DNA of 64,000 nucleotides from Euryarchaeota archaeon (GCA_016207515.1 JACQPN010000015.1:120500-184499); one strand, 5' to 3'; shown: positions 49,161 through 58,764, counted from the stretch's first letter. Program-made: numbers and translations. The notes: generated from the sequence alone by a model not told the origin.

Positions 49161-49288
49161 TTCAGGCCCTGTCCGCTTGGAGTGCGCTCGACCGGCGCCC
49201 GACATCAAGATGCGAGCCGGGGTTTTTTGGTGCAACTTTTTTGTGCTTTGCTCAAAAAAGGTGCTTGTCAAAGGAGGTGCCGTGGTAA
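49143..49288 (+). repeat. Duplicated Shine-Dalgarno segment and stem-loop in the pyrE leader
   Basis: AAGGAGGTGCCGTGGT occurs at 49143-49158 (end of carS) and again at 49271-49286 just before the pyrE ATG. Between them lies an AT-rich dyad CTTTTTTG ... CAAAAAAG (about 49228-49258) with T-runs. The second copy supplies a real ribosome binding site, which is rare among the leaderless genes here. The stem-loop may act as carS terminator or pyrE attenuator. Confidence 0.5.
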
Positions 49289-49809
49289 TGGCGGACATCA
49301 AATCGCTTCTTGTCAAATGCGGGGCCGTCAAGTTCGGGAAATTCACGTTGACCTCGGGCAAGCAAAGTGAGTATTACATCGACGTCAAGTTCGCGACAAG
49401 CGACCCGGAGATACTCCACGAGATCGGGGTAGAGATCGCTGGCGAGGCGCACGGTTTCGATTACGTCGCGGGGATGGAACTCGGCGCCGTGCCGATAGTA
49501 ACGGCCGTGTCCCTTGCCACCGGGCTTCCATCGCTCATAATCAGGAAGAAGGCGAAGGAGCACGGCACCGGAAGCCGCATCGAGGGGCCTTTCTCGCCGG
49601 GAAAGAAGGTCCTCCTGGTGGAGGACGTGACGACCACTGGCGGGTCGACGCTTGAGGCTGCAAACGTCCTACGGGGCGCTGGCCTCGAGGTCTCAAGATG
49701 CGTCGTCGTGGTCGACCGTGAAAGCGGCGCGGTCGCCAACCTCTCCAAGGAGGGAGTCGAATTGTCAGCATTGGTCCGCGTGAGTGAACTTCTGGAGGCG
49801 CGCAAATGA
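49288..49809 (+). CDS. pyrE: Orotate phosphoribosyltransferase
   Basis: 173 residues from ATG 49288, preceded by GGAGGTG about ten bases upstream. KFGKFTLTSGKQSEYYIDVK is the orotate/PRPP-binding N-terminus, RKKAKEHGTG the flexible loop and VLLVEDVTTTGGSTLEA the PRPP motif. It converts orotate and PRPP to OMP in pyrimidine synthesis. The frame continues upstream to 49117 but only through the carS end and leader. It overlaps purD by ATGA. Confidence 0.95.
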   Translation: MADIKSLLVKCGAVKFGKFTLTSGKQSEYYIDVKFATSDPEILHEIGVEIAGEAHGFDYVAGMELGAVPIVTAVSLATGLPSLIIRKKAKEHGTGSRIEGPFSPGKKVLLVEDVTTTGGSTLEAANVLRGAGLEVSRCVVVVDRESGAVANLSKEGVELSALVRVSELLEARK

Positions 49810-51137
49810 AGGTCCTGCTTCTAGGTGCGGGTGGTAGGGAACACGCGATGGCCGCAGCCCTTGTGCGCTCAGGCGCCGACCTCGTCGCCATCGGGAAGAA
49901 CCGGAACCCGGGGATCGTCCGGATAGCCGAAACGTTCCACCAAGGCGAGGAGAGCGACGCGAAACTCGTCGTGGAGGTCGCGCAGCGAAACCACGTGGGT
50001 CTTGCCGTCGCCGGTCCCGAGGCCCCTCTTGCGTCGGGTGTCACGGACGCCTTGGAAGATGCCGGCATACGGGTCGCCTCGCCGAGCAAGGCCGCGGCCG
50101 AGATCGAGACCGACAAGGGATTCTGTCGTCGTCTCCTTGAAAAACACGGTGTCCCGGGTGCGGTGAGGTTCCGCGAGTTCGTGAATGCGGACGGGCTTGC
50201 CGATTTCATTGGCGCCCTCGGCGCGGTCGCCGTGAAGCCCATCGGTCTCACCGGGGGCAAGGGCGTGAGGGTGAGCGGGGACCATTTCCAGTCGACGGAC
50301 GAGGCGACGGCGTACGCGAAGGAGGTCCTCGACCAGAGGATCGGTGGGGCGCGGGTCGTCGTCGAGGAGAAGCTCGAAGGCGAGGAGTTCACGCTCATGG
50401 CGCTCACGGATGGAAAGACCGTCGCGCCGTATCCTGCCGTACAGGACCACAAGCGCGCCTACGAGGGCGACAAGGGGCCTAACACCGGCGGGATGGGATC
50501 GTACTCCGACGTGAACGGGCTCCTGCCTTTCATGACGCGCACGGAATACGAGGAGTCGCTCGAGACATTGAGGCTCATCGTGGCGGCGCTACGCGACGAA
50601 GGACGCACCTACAAGGGCGCAATATACGGGCAGTTCATGCTGACTCGCGACGGCCCCAAGGTCATCGAAGTGAACGCGCGCTTCGGCGACCCCGAGGCGA
50701 TGAATGTCCTGACCGTGATGCGAGGAAGCTACCTGGAGGCGCTCGAGGCCGTCGCCCACGGTTCGCTCACGACCAGGCACGTGGGGCATGCGCCCCTTGC
50801 CACGGTCTGCAAGTACCTCGTCCCGAAGGGGTACGGGGAGAAGGTCACGTCCGGCACGGAGATACGTGTCGACGAGGCGGCCGTGCGTTCCACCCGGTCA
50901 CATCTCTACTACGCCGCCGTGAACGAGGCGGGCGGCAAGGTGTTCACGACGACGTCGCGTGCAGTAGGCATGGTCGGCTTCGGGGATTCCATCGAGGAGG
51001 CCGACATGCGGTGCGAGGCGGGGCTGCAATGCGTCGTCGGCGAGGGGTTGTGGCGAAGGCGCGACATCGGGACGACGAGCCTCGTCGACAGGCGCGTGGC
51101 ACACATGAGGGAATTAAGGGGCGTGGCCCGCATTTGA
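49806..51137 (+). CDS. purD: Phosphoribosylamine-glycine ligase (GAR synthetase)
   Basis: 443 residues. The N-terminus VLLLGAGGREHAMAAALVRS and VAGPEAPLASGVTDALEDAG belong to the GARS-N domain. The ATP-grasp core shows AVKPIGLTGGKGVRVSGD, EEKLEGEEFTLMALTDG, DHKRAYEGDKGPNTGGMGSY and the metal-binding EVNARFGDPEAMNVL; GARS-C follows (TVCKYLVPKGYGEKV). It catalyses the second step of purine synthesis. It is coupled to pyrE by a 4-base overlap. Compare the divergent paralogue at 36604. Confidence 0.95.
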   Translation: MKVLLLGAGGREHAMAAALVRSGADLVAIGKNRNPGIVRIAETFHQGEESDAKLVVEVAQRNHVGLAVAGPEAPLASGVTDALEDAGIRVASPSKAAAEIETDKGFCRRLLEKHGVPGAVRFREFVNADGLADFIGALGAVAVKPIGLTGGKGVRVSGDHFQSTDEATAYAKEVLDQRIGGARVVVEEKLEGEEFTLMALTDGKTVAPYPAVQDHKRAYEGDKGPNTGGMGSYSDVNGLLPFMTRTEYEESLETLRLIVAALRDEGRTYKGAIYGQFMLTRDGPKVIEVNARFGDPEAMNVLTVMRGSYLEALEAVAHGSLTTRHVGHAPLATVCKYLVPKGYGEKVTSGTEIRVDEAAVRSTRSHLYYAAVNEAGGKVFTTTSRAVGMVGFGDSIEEADMRCEAGLQCVVGEGLWRRRDIGTTSLVDRRVAHMRELRGVARI

Positions 51138-51217
51138 TCGCCGAGGAGCGAGGGGCCGGACTTCTTCCCATGGATCTGCAGTTTGAGCCGGAGAAAGGGC
51201 CACGGGTGGGGGCATAG

Positions 51218-51994
51218 GTGCCGGAGAACGTCTTCGTCTACTTCATCGGCACGGCCGGCTCCGGCAAATCCCGATTGACGCACGCGGCGAGCCGCTACAT
51301 GACGGAACACGCGCTCGACGGCATCACGGTCAACCTCGACCCGGGCGCCGAGTCGCTTCCGTACGAGCCCGATGTCGACATCCGGGATTGGATCCGTCTT
51401 TCCGACGTGATGGACGAGTATGGCTTGGGTCCGAACGGCGCCCAGGTGGTCGCCGCCGACCTGTTGGTGGCGCAGGCGGGCGACGTGTTGAAGACGATCG
51501 AGACTTTCAAGAGCGATTACGTGTTCGTCGACACTCCGGGCCAGACGGAGCTCTTCGTCTTTCGCGAAGCGGGGAAGTTCATCGTCGAGAACTTCTCGCC
51601 GGGCAACAGCATGATCGCGTTCGTCATCGATCCGTTCCTTGGAAAGACGGCGGGCGGTTTCGTCTCCCAATTGATGCTTGCGGCCACGACGCAGTTCCGT
51701 TTCCAGGTCCCGATGATCAACATCCTCTCGAAGCTCGATCTCTTGGAAGAGGGTGAATTGGAGCGCCTCCAAGGGTGGGCGGACAATCCCGATCTCCTCT
51801 ACGACGCCGTTTCCGACGAGCGCAGCACCGGGATGTACTCGGTCCTCAACACGGACGTCTTGCGTGTGCTCCAGACCCATGGGACGTATTCGAAGCTCAC
51901 ACCCGTGTCGAGCGAGACCTTCGATGGCCTCGACGACCTCTATTCGCAGGTCCAGTCTGCCTTCGACTCATCGGACGACCTCGTCCCGCGCTGA
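51218..51994 (+). CDS. GPN-loop GTPase
   Basis: 258 residues starting GTG. P-loop FIGTAGSGKSRLTHA, the diagnostic Gly-Pro-Asn loop GLGPNGAQVV, the G3-like VDTPGQTELFVFREAG and the G4-like SKLD motif in NILSKLDLLE. GPN GTPases are dimeric and are linked to RNA polymerase assembly in eukaryotes; the archaeal role is not settled. A single-gene unit 80 bases after purD. Confidence 0.93.
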   Translation: MPENVFVYFIGTAGSGKSRLTHAASRYMTEHALDGITVNLDPGAESLPYEPDVDIRDWIRLSDVMDEYGLGPNGAQVVAADLLVAQAGDVLKTIETFKSDYVFVDTPGQTELFVFREAGKFIVENFSPGNSMIAFVIDPFLGKTAGGFVSQLMLAATTQFRFQVPMINILSKLDLLEEGELERLQGWADNPDLLYDAVSDERSTGMYSVLNTDVLRVLQTHGTYSKLTPVSSETFDGLDDLYSQVQSAFDSSDDLVPR

Positions 51995-52220
51995 AAGCAC
52001 CAAAGCGATGCGAAGCCCGGCGTGGATGAACGGCGTCCTTTTCCGGTGGACCCTCGGGCGTCTCGTAGATCCGTGGTCGCTATCGCAAACCAAGGTCGTT
52101 TCCTGTGCAGCGACTCCAATGCGGGAGCACCTTGCCTCGCTTTTGACAACGGCTGGGCAGACATGTCCGATATGGGACGCAAGTGTATTCCTTCCGGCCA
52201 CAATTGGTGACGAGACAGAG

Positions 52221-53192
52221 ATGCGCGACCTTATCTCGATGGCCGACGCGAAGGGCAGCCTTGACGACATCCTTTCGGCCGCCGCCGCCTACAAGGCCGA
52301 TCCCAAGGCCGTCTCCGACCGGCGCCCGCTTGCGGGAAAGGCCGTCGCACTCATTTTCGAAAAGACCAGCACCAGGACGCGCGTGAGCTTCGAGCGCGGC
52401 GTCTCGCTCCTCGGTGCCCAACCGATCGTCCTCAACAAGGCCGACACGCAGTTCGGCCGCGGCGAATCGATAGCTGACACGGCGCGCGTCCTTTCGAGGT
52501 ACTGCGACGCTTTGGTCTACCGGACGTTCGAACACTCGAACGTGGAAGAACTCGCGGCGCACGCGGGCGTCCCCGTGATCAACAGCCTCTCCAACCGCGA
52601 GCACCCCTGCCAGGTGCTGGCCGATCTCCTCACGATCAAGGAGAAGAAGGGGAGACTCAAGGGGTTGAGGTTCGCCTACGTGGGCGACGGCAACAACATG
52701 TGCAACTCCTACCTTCTGGGCGGCGCTTTGGCGGGGATGCATGTGACGGTTGCAGCGCCTGACGGTTACACCGCGGACCCGGAGGTGGCGGCCCTTGCCT
52801 GTGAGCTAGCATCCGCGGCCGGTGGTTCCATCACGGAGACCCACGACCCGAAGGAGGCCGTCGAGGATGTGGACGTCGTTGCGACGGACACGTGGGTCTC
52901 GATGGGCGACGAGGGGGAGAAGGAGGAGCGGATCGCCGCGTTCAAGGGTTACACGGTGGATTCGGATCTCATGGGTCTTGCCGACAAGGAAGCGATCTTC
53001 CTTCACTGCATGCCCGCCTACTACGGTTACGAGGTGAGCGAGGAGGTCGCCTATGGCCCGCAGAGCGTCATGTTCGACGAGGCCGAGAACCGATTGTGGG
53101 CGCAGATGGCCGTCATGACGCACCTTCTGGGCGTCGATAGGCAAAGGCCATTGGCCCAGCCCGTCAAGAAGAAGGCCCCTGTCAAGGCGTAA
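52221..53192 (+). CDS. argF: Ornithine carbamoyltransferase
   Basis: About 323 residues from ATG 52221 (MRDLISMADAKGSLDDILSA). Carbamoyl-phosphate loop EKTSTRTRVSFE, FGRGESIADTARVLSRY, SLSNREHPCQVLADLLTI (HPCQ), DGNNMCNSYL and the ornithine-binding HCMP in FLHCMPAYYGYEV. It makes citrulline for arginine synthesis. The frame is open far upstream, overlapping the GPN gene, but homology starts at 52221. The C-terminal tail is Lys-rich. Confidence 0.95.
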   Translation: MRDLISMADAKGSLDDILSAAAAYKADPKAVSDRRPLAGKAVALIFEKTSTRTRVSFERGVSLLGAQPIVLNKADTQFGRGESIADTARVLSRYCDALVYRTFEHSNVEELAAHAGVPVINSLSNREHPCQVLADLLTIKEKKGRLKGLRFAYVGDGNNMCNSYLLGGALAGMHVTVAAPDGYTADPEVAALACELASAAGGSITETHDPKEAVEDVDVVATDTWVSMGDEGEKEERIAAFKGYTVDSDLMGLADKEAIFLHCMPAYYGYEVSEEVAYGPQSVMFDEAENRLWAQMAVMTHLLGVDRQRPLAQPVKKKAPVKA

Positions 53193-53300
53193 GGCCGCCG
53201 TCGAGCCCCATCCCGAACGCACCGCGTCCGAAGCCGTGGATGAGGGACGCGGCAAGGACTCTGTCTTGGCCAGGCGCAGAGTGGGACATCCACCGGCGCG

Positions 53301-53525
53301 TCATTCGGTGGGTGCCTGGCCCTTCCTGACTTTTTCGACCTTCGACTCTTTCGATTCCGCGGTCACGATGGCACGATTGGCGGCGATGGTGAGTTTCTCC
53401 ATCCCGACGTCGGCTGCCACCGCCGCCGGGAACGTTACCTTCACCTCGACGCGCTTGCCATCGACCCTGAAGTGGGCCTCTATCGTGACCGGGCCTCCGA
53501 ACTCCTTCAATTTCTCGTCAGCCAT
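53301..53525 (-). CDS. Small beta-rich protein of unknown function
   Basis: 74 residues from ATG 53525 (MADEKLKEFGGPVTIEAHFR). It consists of two or three predicted strands (VTIEAHFRVDGKRVEVKVTF) and a helix (VGMEKLTIAANRAIVT) with a charged tail. No family recognised. TATA-like CCTAAATAGG (about 53553-53562) on the minus strand lies about 30 bases upstream. Divergent from the anion transporter. Confidence 0.6.
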   Translation of the reverse strand: MADEKLKEFGGPVTIEAHFRVDGKRVEVKVTFPAAVAADVGMEKLTIAANRAIVTAESKESKVEKVRKGQAPTE

Positions 53526-53621
53526 GGGAAACGGACCTTGAAGCGACGGGAGCCTATTTAGGCGAATCGACGGACGCCCACGTGCCACCATCCTTAAATC
53601 GGGCCCCGCCGACTTCGGGGC

Positions 53622-54875
53622 GTGGACCTCGGCGCCGCGTCGCTCATCTTCGTGGCGAGTTACCTCCTGATGACGGTTCCCCGTTGGCCGCGTATCGGCG
53701 TGCGAGTGGACAGGCACCTCGTCGCGATCGTCGGCGGTCTGGCGATGGTGGCATCCGGCGTCCTTACGCCCGCCATGGCGGTGGCCGCTGTGGACGTCGA
53801 CGTCCTCGTCCTGCTTTTCGGCATGATGGCGCTCGTCGCCGGCCTCGAGGTCGCCGGTTTCTTCCACGTCGTTGCCGCGAGGCTCGCTTCGAAGGCGACT
53901 AGCCAGGAGGCGCTGCTGATGTACACGTGCTTCGTGACGGCGGCCCTCTCGGCGCTCGTCCTCAACGACGCCGTGGCCCTGCTTTTGACGCCCGTCCTTA
54001 TCACGGCATGCCGTCGTATGGGCGTGGCGGCGATGCCGTATCTAGCGGCGGAGGTCATCTCGGCGAACGTCGGGAGTGTGGCGACCGAGGTGGGAAACCC
54101 GCAGAACGCATTCATCGCCGCCAGGAGCGGGATCTCGTTCTTCGATTTCAGTCTCCGGCTCGTGCCCGTTGCAGTCGTATGTCTCGTCATCGCCTTCCTC
54201 ATGCTACGGTGGGCATTTCGAAGGGACTTGGCGGCGAAGCCGAGACCGGCGGGCACGACGGACCACGGATCGAACCCGCCGGTTGACCGGCGGTTGTTGG
54301 CGTTCGCCGTCGGCACGGCGGCGCTCACCGTCCTGGGTTTTCTCGCATCCCCCTGGCTTCGCCTGCCCCTGCATCTCGTCGCACTCGCCGGGGGGAGCGT
54401 CATCGTCTTGGGGATCGCCGCCTTTCGAGGATCCCCTCTGCGCGTCTTACGCCAGGTAGACTACCACGTGCTCGTCTTCTTCGTCGGCCTCTTCCTCATC
54501 ATCCAAGGCGCCTCCGTCGGGGGCCTACTCGACGCTATCGGCCCGTATCTTGCTCTTCCCGGCGGCTTCGCGTCGTACGGCCTCGCGCTTTGGAGCGCGA
54601 TACTTTCCAACGTGGTGAGCAACGTCCCCGCCGTGATCCTTCTAGTTCCATCGGCCGCGGCCGAAGGGACCCCTTCCGCTTGGTTGGTCCTTGCCGCGAC
54701 ATCGACTTTGGCCGGGAACGCTACGATCCTTGGCGCCGCGGCCAACGTCATCGTGGCCGAGACCGCGCGCGCATTCGGCGAGGAGTTCTCGGTCTGGCGC
54801 TTCATCCGGGTCGGCTTCCCGATCGCCATCGTGACGGTCATCGTGGCGGTCTTGATGCTCCAGGCAATGGGCTAG
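53622..54875 (+). CDS. ArsB/CitM-type anion transporter
   Basis: 417 residues starting GTG, with about eleven hydrophobic segments. The conserved hairpin sequences LSALVLNDAVALLLTPVLI (first half) and ALWSAILSNVVSNVPAVILL (second half) contain the NDA and SNVPA motifs of the ion-transporter superfamily (arsenite, citrate, Na+/H+ and sulfate types). ANVGSVATEVGNPQNAFIAA is the companion GNPQN loop. The substrate cannot be read from sequence. TATA-like CCTTAAATC (about 53590-53598) lies about 25-30 bases upstream. Confidence 0.88.
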   Translation: MDLGAASLIFVASYLLMTVPRWPRIGVRVDRHLVAIVGGLAMVASGVLTPAMAVAAVDVDVLVLLFGMMALVAGLEVAGFFHVVAARLASKATSQEALLMYTCFVTAALSALVLNDAVALLLTPVLITACRRMGVAAMPYLAAEVISANVGSVATEVGNPQNAFIAARSGISFFDFSLRLVPVAVVCLVIAFLMLRWAFRRDLAAKPRPAGTTDHGSNPPVDRRLLAFAVGTAALTVLGFLASPWLRLPLHLVALAGGSVIVLGIAAFRGSPLRVLRQVDYHVLVFFVGLFLIIQGASVGGLLDAIGPYLALPGGFASYGLALWSAILSNVVSNVPAVILLVPSAAAEGTPSAWLVLAATSTLAGNATILGAAANVIVAETARAFGEEFSVWRFIRVGFPIAIVTVIVAVLMLQAMG

Positions 54876-55000
54876 AAAAGCGGCGCAAGCCGACGAACCG
54901 CGTGGACCGACGGCATCGCGCATTCCCGGGCACAAAGCTACGTGGATACCGTGACTTCCCGGGGGTGGACGAGACGCGAAAAATCGGAAAGGGCCCCCTG

Positions 55001-55549
55001 TCATCCCGTGGGCGGCTCCGCGCGCGGGAGACTTGCGAGTTCCGTGGCAATGGTCTGGCTTATGGCGACGAAGCAAAGAAGCGCGATGAAATGGGCCAAC
55101 GTGTCGATCGCATTGAGGTCGAGCGCGTTCGTGATGGTGAGTATCCCTTGTGCCCCGGCCATCACCATGAAAGCCCCGGCGAGGCGGTTTGCGTGGACCT
55201 CATCGCCGGTCTGTAGCCAGCGCTTGGAGGCGGCGGAGGCGACGAAGAGCGAGAGGGCCAGGATGAGAAGCCCAGCGTTGAAGGCATCGATCCTGAACTG
55301 GAGGCTCACCGCGAAGGAAAGGACGGCCCCGAGGGAACTGACTAGAAAACCGATGGGGAAGAGCCTCGCTGGCTTGGCTTCGTCTTCCCGAAACAGCGGA
55401 GCCGCGGCGAGGGCCACCCCGAGGGCGAACATGATGCGCCCGATGGTGAAGAGGTTGACACCGAATTGGGTGATGTTCGTGATCGTGAGAAACGCGTAGG
55501 ACGCGGCCCCAAGTCCAAGGCTCAAGGGCAGGAGCCGCCGTGTCGCCAT
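55001..55549 (-). CDS. Six-helix membrane protein of unknown function
   Basis: About 182 residues from ATG 55549 (MATRRLLPLSLGLGAASYAF). Six hydrophobic segments run evenly through the protein, with two short basic loops (FREDEAKPARL, SKRWLQTGDEV). No family recognised. TATA-like TTGATAAGG (about 55571-55579, minus) lies about 25 bases upstream. Confidence 0.6.
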   Translation of the reverse strand: MATRRLLPLSLGLGAASYAFLTITNITQFGVNLFTIGRIMFALGVALAAAPLFREDEAKPARLFPIGFLVSSLGAVLSFAVSLQFRIDAFNAGLLILALSLFVASAASKRWLQTGDEVHANRLAGAFMVMAGAQGILTITNALDLNAIDTLAHFIALLCFVAISQTIATELASLPRAEPPTG

Positions 55550-55618
55550 CGCGTCGAAATGCCGTAAACACCTTATCAACTTGGCGCGCCCCCGCACGCG
55601 CAGGCAAGCGCCTCGTCC

Positions 55619-56611
55619 TCAGGCCTTGTGCAGCTTCACGCCGGAGAGCGAAAAGTGCGCAAGAAGGCTCTCAAGTTGGATGCGTTCGTTCGAGCCCTCG
55701 ACCATCCTGAACTCGATCTCGCCGATCCGGTCTATGAGGCGCACCTTGATCTCGTCGGCAAGCGGCAGGTCGAAGACCGACCTGTGGATCTGCCGGATCA
55801 CGTCCTCGCCCGAGAGACCATAGGTGATGAGGAGGTCGTCGAGCCGCGTCCGGGCGCTCGTGAAGTTCCCCCCCAAAGCATCTGTCATCATGGCCTTCAC
55901 GTCCTCGGGCCGCGCGGTCGCAGACGTCTGGTAGACCGTGTCCTCGGTGACGCCCTTGCCAAGGGACGCCGCCGCCTGGAGGGTGTTTATCGCCTTTCTC
56001 ATGTCGCCGCCGCTCACGTAGATCAAGGCGTCAAGGCCGTCCTTGGTCACGTCGGCTTTCTCGTCGCGGGCGACCCGCCGGATGACCTTTGTGACGTCCT
56101 CCTTCTTGAGAGGCCGGAACCGGAAGACGGCGCAGCGGGACTGGATCGGGTCGATGATGCGGCTTGAGTAGTTGCAGGACAGGACGAAACGGCACGTGGC
56201 GGCGAAGCGCTCCATCGTCCGGCGTAGCGCCGCCTGCGCCTCCGACGTGAGGTTGTCCGCCTCGTCGAGGAAGATTATCTTGAACTGGGCGTTCCCGATG
56301 GGAGCCGTCCGCGCGAATTCCTTGATCTTGCCCCGGACGACCTCTATCCCGCGCTCGTCCGACGCGTTCAGTTCCTGGAAGTTCTGGCGCCACGATTCCC
56401 CGTAAAGCTCCCTTGCGAGCGCGATGGCGCAAGTCGTCTTCCCGGTCCCCGCCGGACCCGCGAAAAGCAGGTGGGGGAGGTTGCCGGTCTTCACGTACGA
56501 GGAGAGGCGCGAAGTGATGTCTTCCTGCCCGGCGACGTCCTTCAAGCCTGACGGGCGATACTTTTCAACCCAGATCTCTTCCAACGGGCTCCTCCGCGTG
56601 AAATGATGCAT
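55619..56611 (-). CDS. rfcS: Replication factor C small subunit
   Basis: About 330 residues from ATG 56611. IWVEKYRPSGLKDVAGQEDI (RFC box), Walker A LLFAGPAGTGKTTCAIALAR, Walker B IIFLDEADNLTSEAQAALRR (DEAD), sensor 1 FVLSCNYSSRIIDPIQSRCA (SRC motif) and sensor 2 GGDMRKAINTLQAAA, with the C-terminal collar domain. It is the AAA+ clamp loader that places PCNA on DNA. The large subunit is not in this window. Confidence 0.95.
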   Translation of the reverse strand: MHHFTRRSPLEEIWVEKYRPSGLKDVAGQEDITSRLSSYVKTGNLPHLLFAGPAGTGKTTCAIALARELYGESWRQNFQELNASDERGIEVVRGKIKEFARTAPIGNAQFKIIFLDEADNLTSEAQAALRRTMERFAATCRFVLSCNYSSRIIDPIQSRCAVFRFRPLKKEDVTKVIRRVARDEKADVTKDGLDALIYVSGGDMRKAINTLQAAASLGKGVTEDTVYQTSATARPEDVKAMMTDALGGNFTSARTRLDDLLITYGLSGEDVIRQIHRSVFDLPLADEIKVRLIDRIGEIEFRMVEGSNERIQLESLLAHFSLSGVKLHKA

Positions 56612-56708
56612 GCCGGTTAAGAGGGTTTCGCGTGCCCCGCCGGGGCGTCCCGGGGACGCCAGGGCGAAATGGGCAAGCCTAAATCTCACCACCCCACTTC
56701 CCACATCC

Positions 56709-57344
56709 ATGGTCACGGGCCCGGAGATCGTGGAGATGCTTGCGTTCTACCGCGGTTACGAGGCGGAACTCCGGACCCTCGCGATCTACACGGTGGCCAT
56801 CGCCGCCTACGCGCTCGTCGTATACGGGTTCTACCAGTACATCTCGCGGCGGAACATCCTCGGCACGCACGACTCCCCCAAGGCCCCGGGTCTCGGCGCG
56901 GCCTTCGTGAGGCTCCTCCGGTACATTTTCCTTTTCCCGCTCTTCTCCTTCGGCTATTTCCTGGTCCTTTCGGCCGCGCTGTTCTTCCTCGCCAAGAGCC
57001 AGGACGTGCCCCAACTTCTCCTCATTTCGATGACCGTGGTCGCGGGAGTGCGCGCGTCCGCCTACATCAGCGAGAACGCCGCGGTGGACCTCGCCAAGAC
57101 GATCCCTCTTGGACTTCTCGCAGTGCTCCTCATAGACCCCGGCTACGCTTCCCTGGACGTGACGCTTGCACGTTTCAACGAGGTGACGGGACAATTGGAC
57201 CTCGTCCTTCGCTACTTCATAGCGGTGGTGCTTCTTGAATTCGGCCTCAAGCTCTTCTACACGATCGCCAAGCACATCAACCCGATGAGGGAACCGCAAG
57301 TGGACGACTCATCGTTGGGCGCGGACGTCGAATCCGACCCGTAG
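56709..57344 (+). CDS. Multi-pass membrane protein of unknown function
   Basis: About 211 residues from ATG 56709. Five or six hydrophobic segments (about 20-42, 68-95, 98-115, 128-145, 165-190). It has a conserved-looking amphipathic loop (SRRNILGTHDSPKAPGLGAA) and a hydrophilic C-terminus. No family recognised. TATA-like CCTAAATC lies about 30 bases before the ATG. Divergent from rfcS. Confidence 0.6.
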   Translation: MVTGPEIVEMLAFYRGYEAELRTLAIYTVAIAAYALVVYGFYQYISRRNILGTHDSPKAPGLGAAFVRLLRYIFLFPLFSFGYFLVLSAALFFLAKSQDVPQLLLISMTVVAGVRASAYISENAAVDLAKTIPLGLLAVLLIDPGYASLDVTLARFNEVTGQLDLVLRYFIAVVLLEFGLKLFYTIAKHINPMREPQVDDSSLGADVESDP

Positions 57345-57471
57345 GGCGAGCCACGGGTCCACGTTCTCACCGCGCGCCCCTCGAGGGTCGTCGCGACTCG
57401 CCCAAAGCACCGGACGCTTCAAGGAAAGCCTGCTGCACAACGGATTGACCCGACCGGCATGCGCCCGGACG

Positions 57472-58764
57472 TCACCTTGGCCTGAGGTGGCCCCATTTCT
57501 CCATGGCGCTTGCGAGTTCCCGATTGCGTTTCGAAGCACTCGCAAGGCTTTCTCCGTCAAGCCCCGCATCTATCGCCTGCCGAAGCGCCATCGCCCCGGC
57601 ACGTGCCCCCTGCGGGTGGCCCAAGACGCCTCCGCCGACCTGGATCACGACATCGGGGCCGAAGGTCTTCATGATCTCCGGGACGAGTCCCGGGTGAAGC
57701 CCGCCGGAGGCGACGGGAAACGCCGGCCTGACACCGGCCCAATCCTGGGCCAGTAGGAACCCCTTCGGTCGCACCCGTTTTTCGCGTAACGTCGCGACCG
57801 CCGCCTCGACCTCTTCGCGCGGACTTTCAAGTTTCCCGATTATTGTCCCCGTGTGCAGCTGGTCGACGCCGACGAGGCGCATGAACTTCGCAAGGGCGGC
57901 CATTGTCATCCCATGGCGCAGGTTCTTCGTGAACATCGCATGCATCGCCCGGTGGGCGTGGAGCGCGAGGCCGAGCCTCTCGCATTCGTCCCTTAACGTC
58001 ATGAGGGCCGCGGGGCCCACGGTGACGACATCCACCATCGCGTATTCCCACCCTAGCCTCGATAGCACCCTTGCCCGCCGGATCATCTCGTTGGTCTCGG
58101 CGGTCACGTTGATGAGGGCGCTTTTCACGTCGCCCGTCTCGCGTTCGGCGCGTGCCTTCGCCTTGGTTAGCAGTTCCACCCGCTTTTGGAAGCGGTTGAA
58201 TGATTGGTCCGTGAGGTTCTCGTCGTCCTTGATGAGGTCGACGCCGCCGAGCCACAATTCCCGTCCTATCGCCGCGTGTTCGACCGCCGAATAGCCTAAT
58301 TTTGGTTTCGGGACGGTGGCTGTGATCGGCCGATCTTTGTTCTTGAGGACCCTCCGGAGGCCTCGTATCCCGAATTGTGGACCGTGAAAATCGCGCAAGT
58401 ACCAGGCGGGAAGCGTCACGTCGAGCAAACGCAGGTTCTTGACCGCCTTCATCCCGAAGATGTTTCCCGCGATCCCGGAGAGAAGTTGGGGGAGGTTTCC
58501 AGGTTCCCACAGGCCGCGCGGATAGGCGACGAGCGCGCGTGTGTCGTCGAAATCGAACGCGCGGGCCTTGAGTACTCCCAAGCGCGGCGGAAGCCTCGAA
58601 AGCGTCGTCCACGTTCCCACCGAGCTTTCTGATGCAATGCGCCCGACCGCTTCCGCGGCGGAGATCGAGCGCCCGGCATCGAACCGGAAATGCACCACTA
58701 TGTCGTCGCGGGCGGGGCGATAGCCTGTGTCGATGAATTCGTGGTACCAATCCTTCGCGGGCAA
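57472..58764 (-). CDS. rbcL: Form III RuBisCO large subunit
   Basis: 430 residues. The carbamylated-lysine motif is GGVDLIKDDENLTDQ (about 176-190), catalytic Lys near TVPKPKLGYS, HAHRAMHAMFTKNLRHGM for the phosphate/His region, loop 6 GTIIGKLESP and the phosphate-binding GGGVLGHPQGARAGAMALRQ. Length and sequence are those of archaeal form III enzymes. It converts ribulose-1,5-bisphosphate and CO2 to 3-phosphoglycerate in the AMP/nucleoside salvage pathway and not in a Calvin cycle. The partner enzymes (AMP phosphorylase, R15P isomerase) are not in the window. Confidence 0.95.
   Translation of the reverse strand: MPAKDWYHEFIDTGYRPARDDIVVHFRFDAGRSISAAEAVGRIASESSVGTWTTLSRLPPRLGVLKARAFDFDDTRALVAYPRGLWEPGNLPQLLSGIAGNIFGMKAVKNLRLLDVTLPAWYLRDFHGPQFGIRGLRRVLKNKDRPITATVPKPKLGYSAVEHAAIGRELWLGGVDLIKDDENLTDQSFNRFQKRVELLTKAKARAERETGDVKSALINVTAETNEMIRRARVLSRLGWEYAMVDVVTVGPAALMTLRDECERLGLALHAHRAMHAMFTKNLRHGMTMAALAKFMRLVGVDQLHTGTIIGKLESPREEVEAAVATLREKRVRPKGFLLAQDWAGVRPAFPVASGGLHPGLVPEIMKTFGPDVVIQVGGGVLGHPQGARAGAMALRQAIDAGLDGESLASASKRNRELASAMEKWGHLRPR

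Noticed and set aside
51753..53192. 479-residue version of ornithine carbamoyltransferase
   Set aside because: The N-terminal about 155 residues overlap the GPN GTPase gene in another frame; the family normally starts at MRDL (52221).
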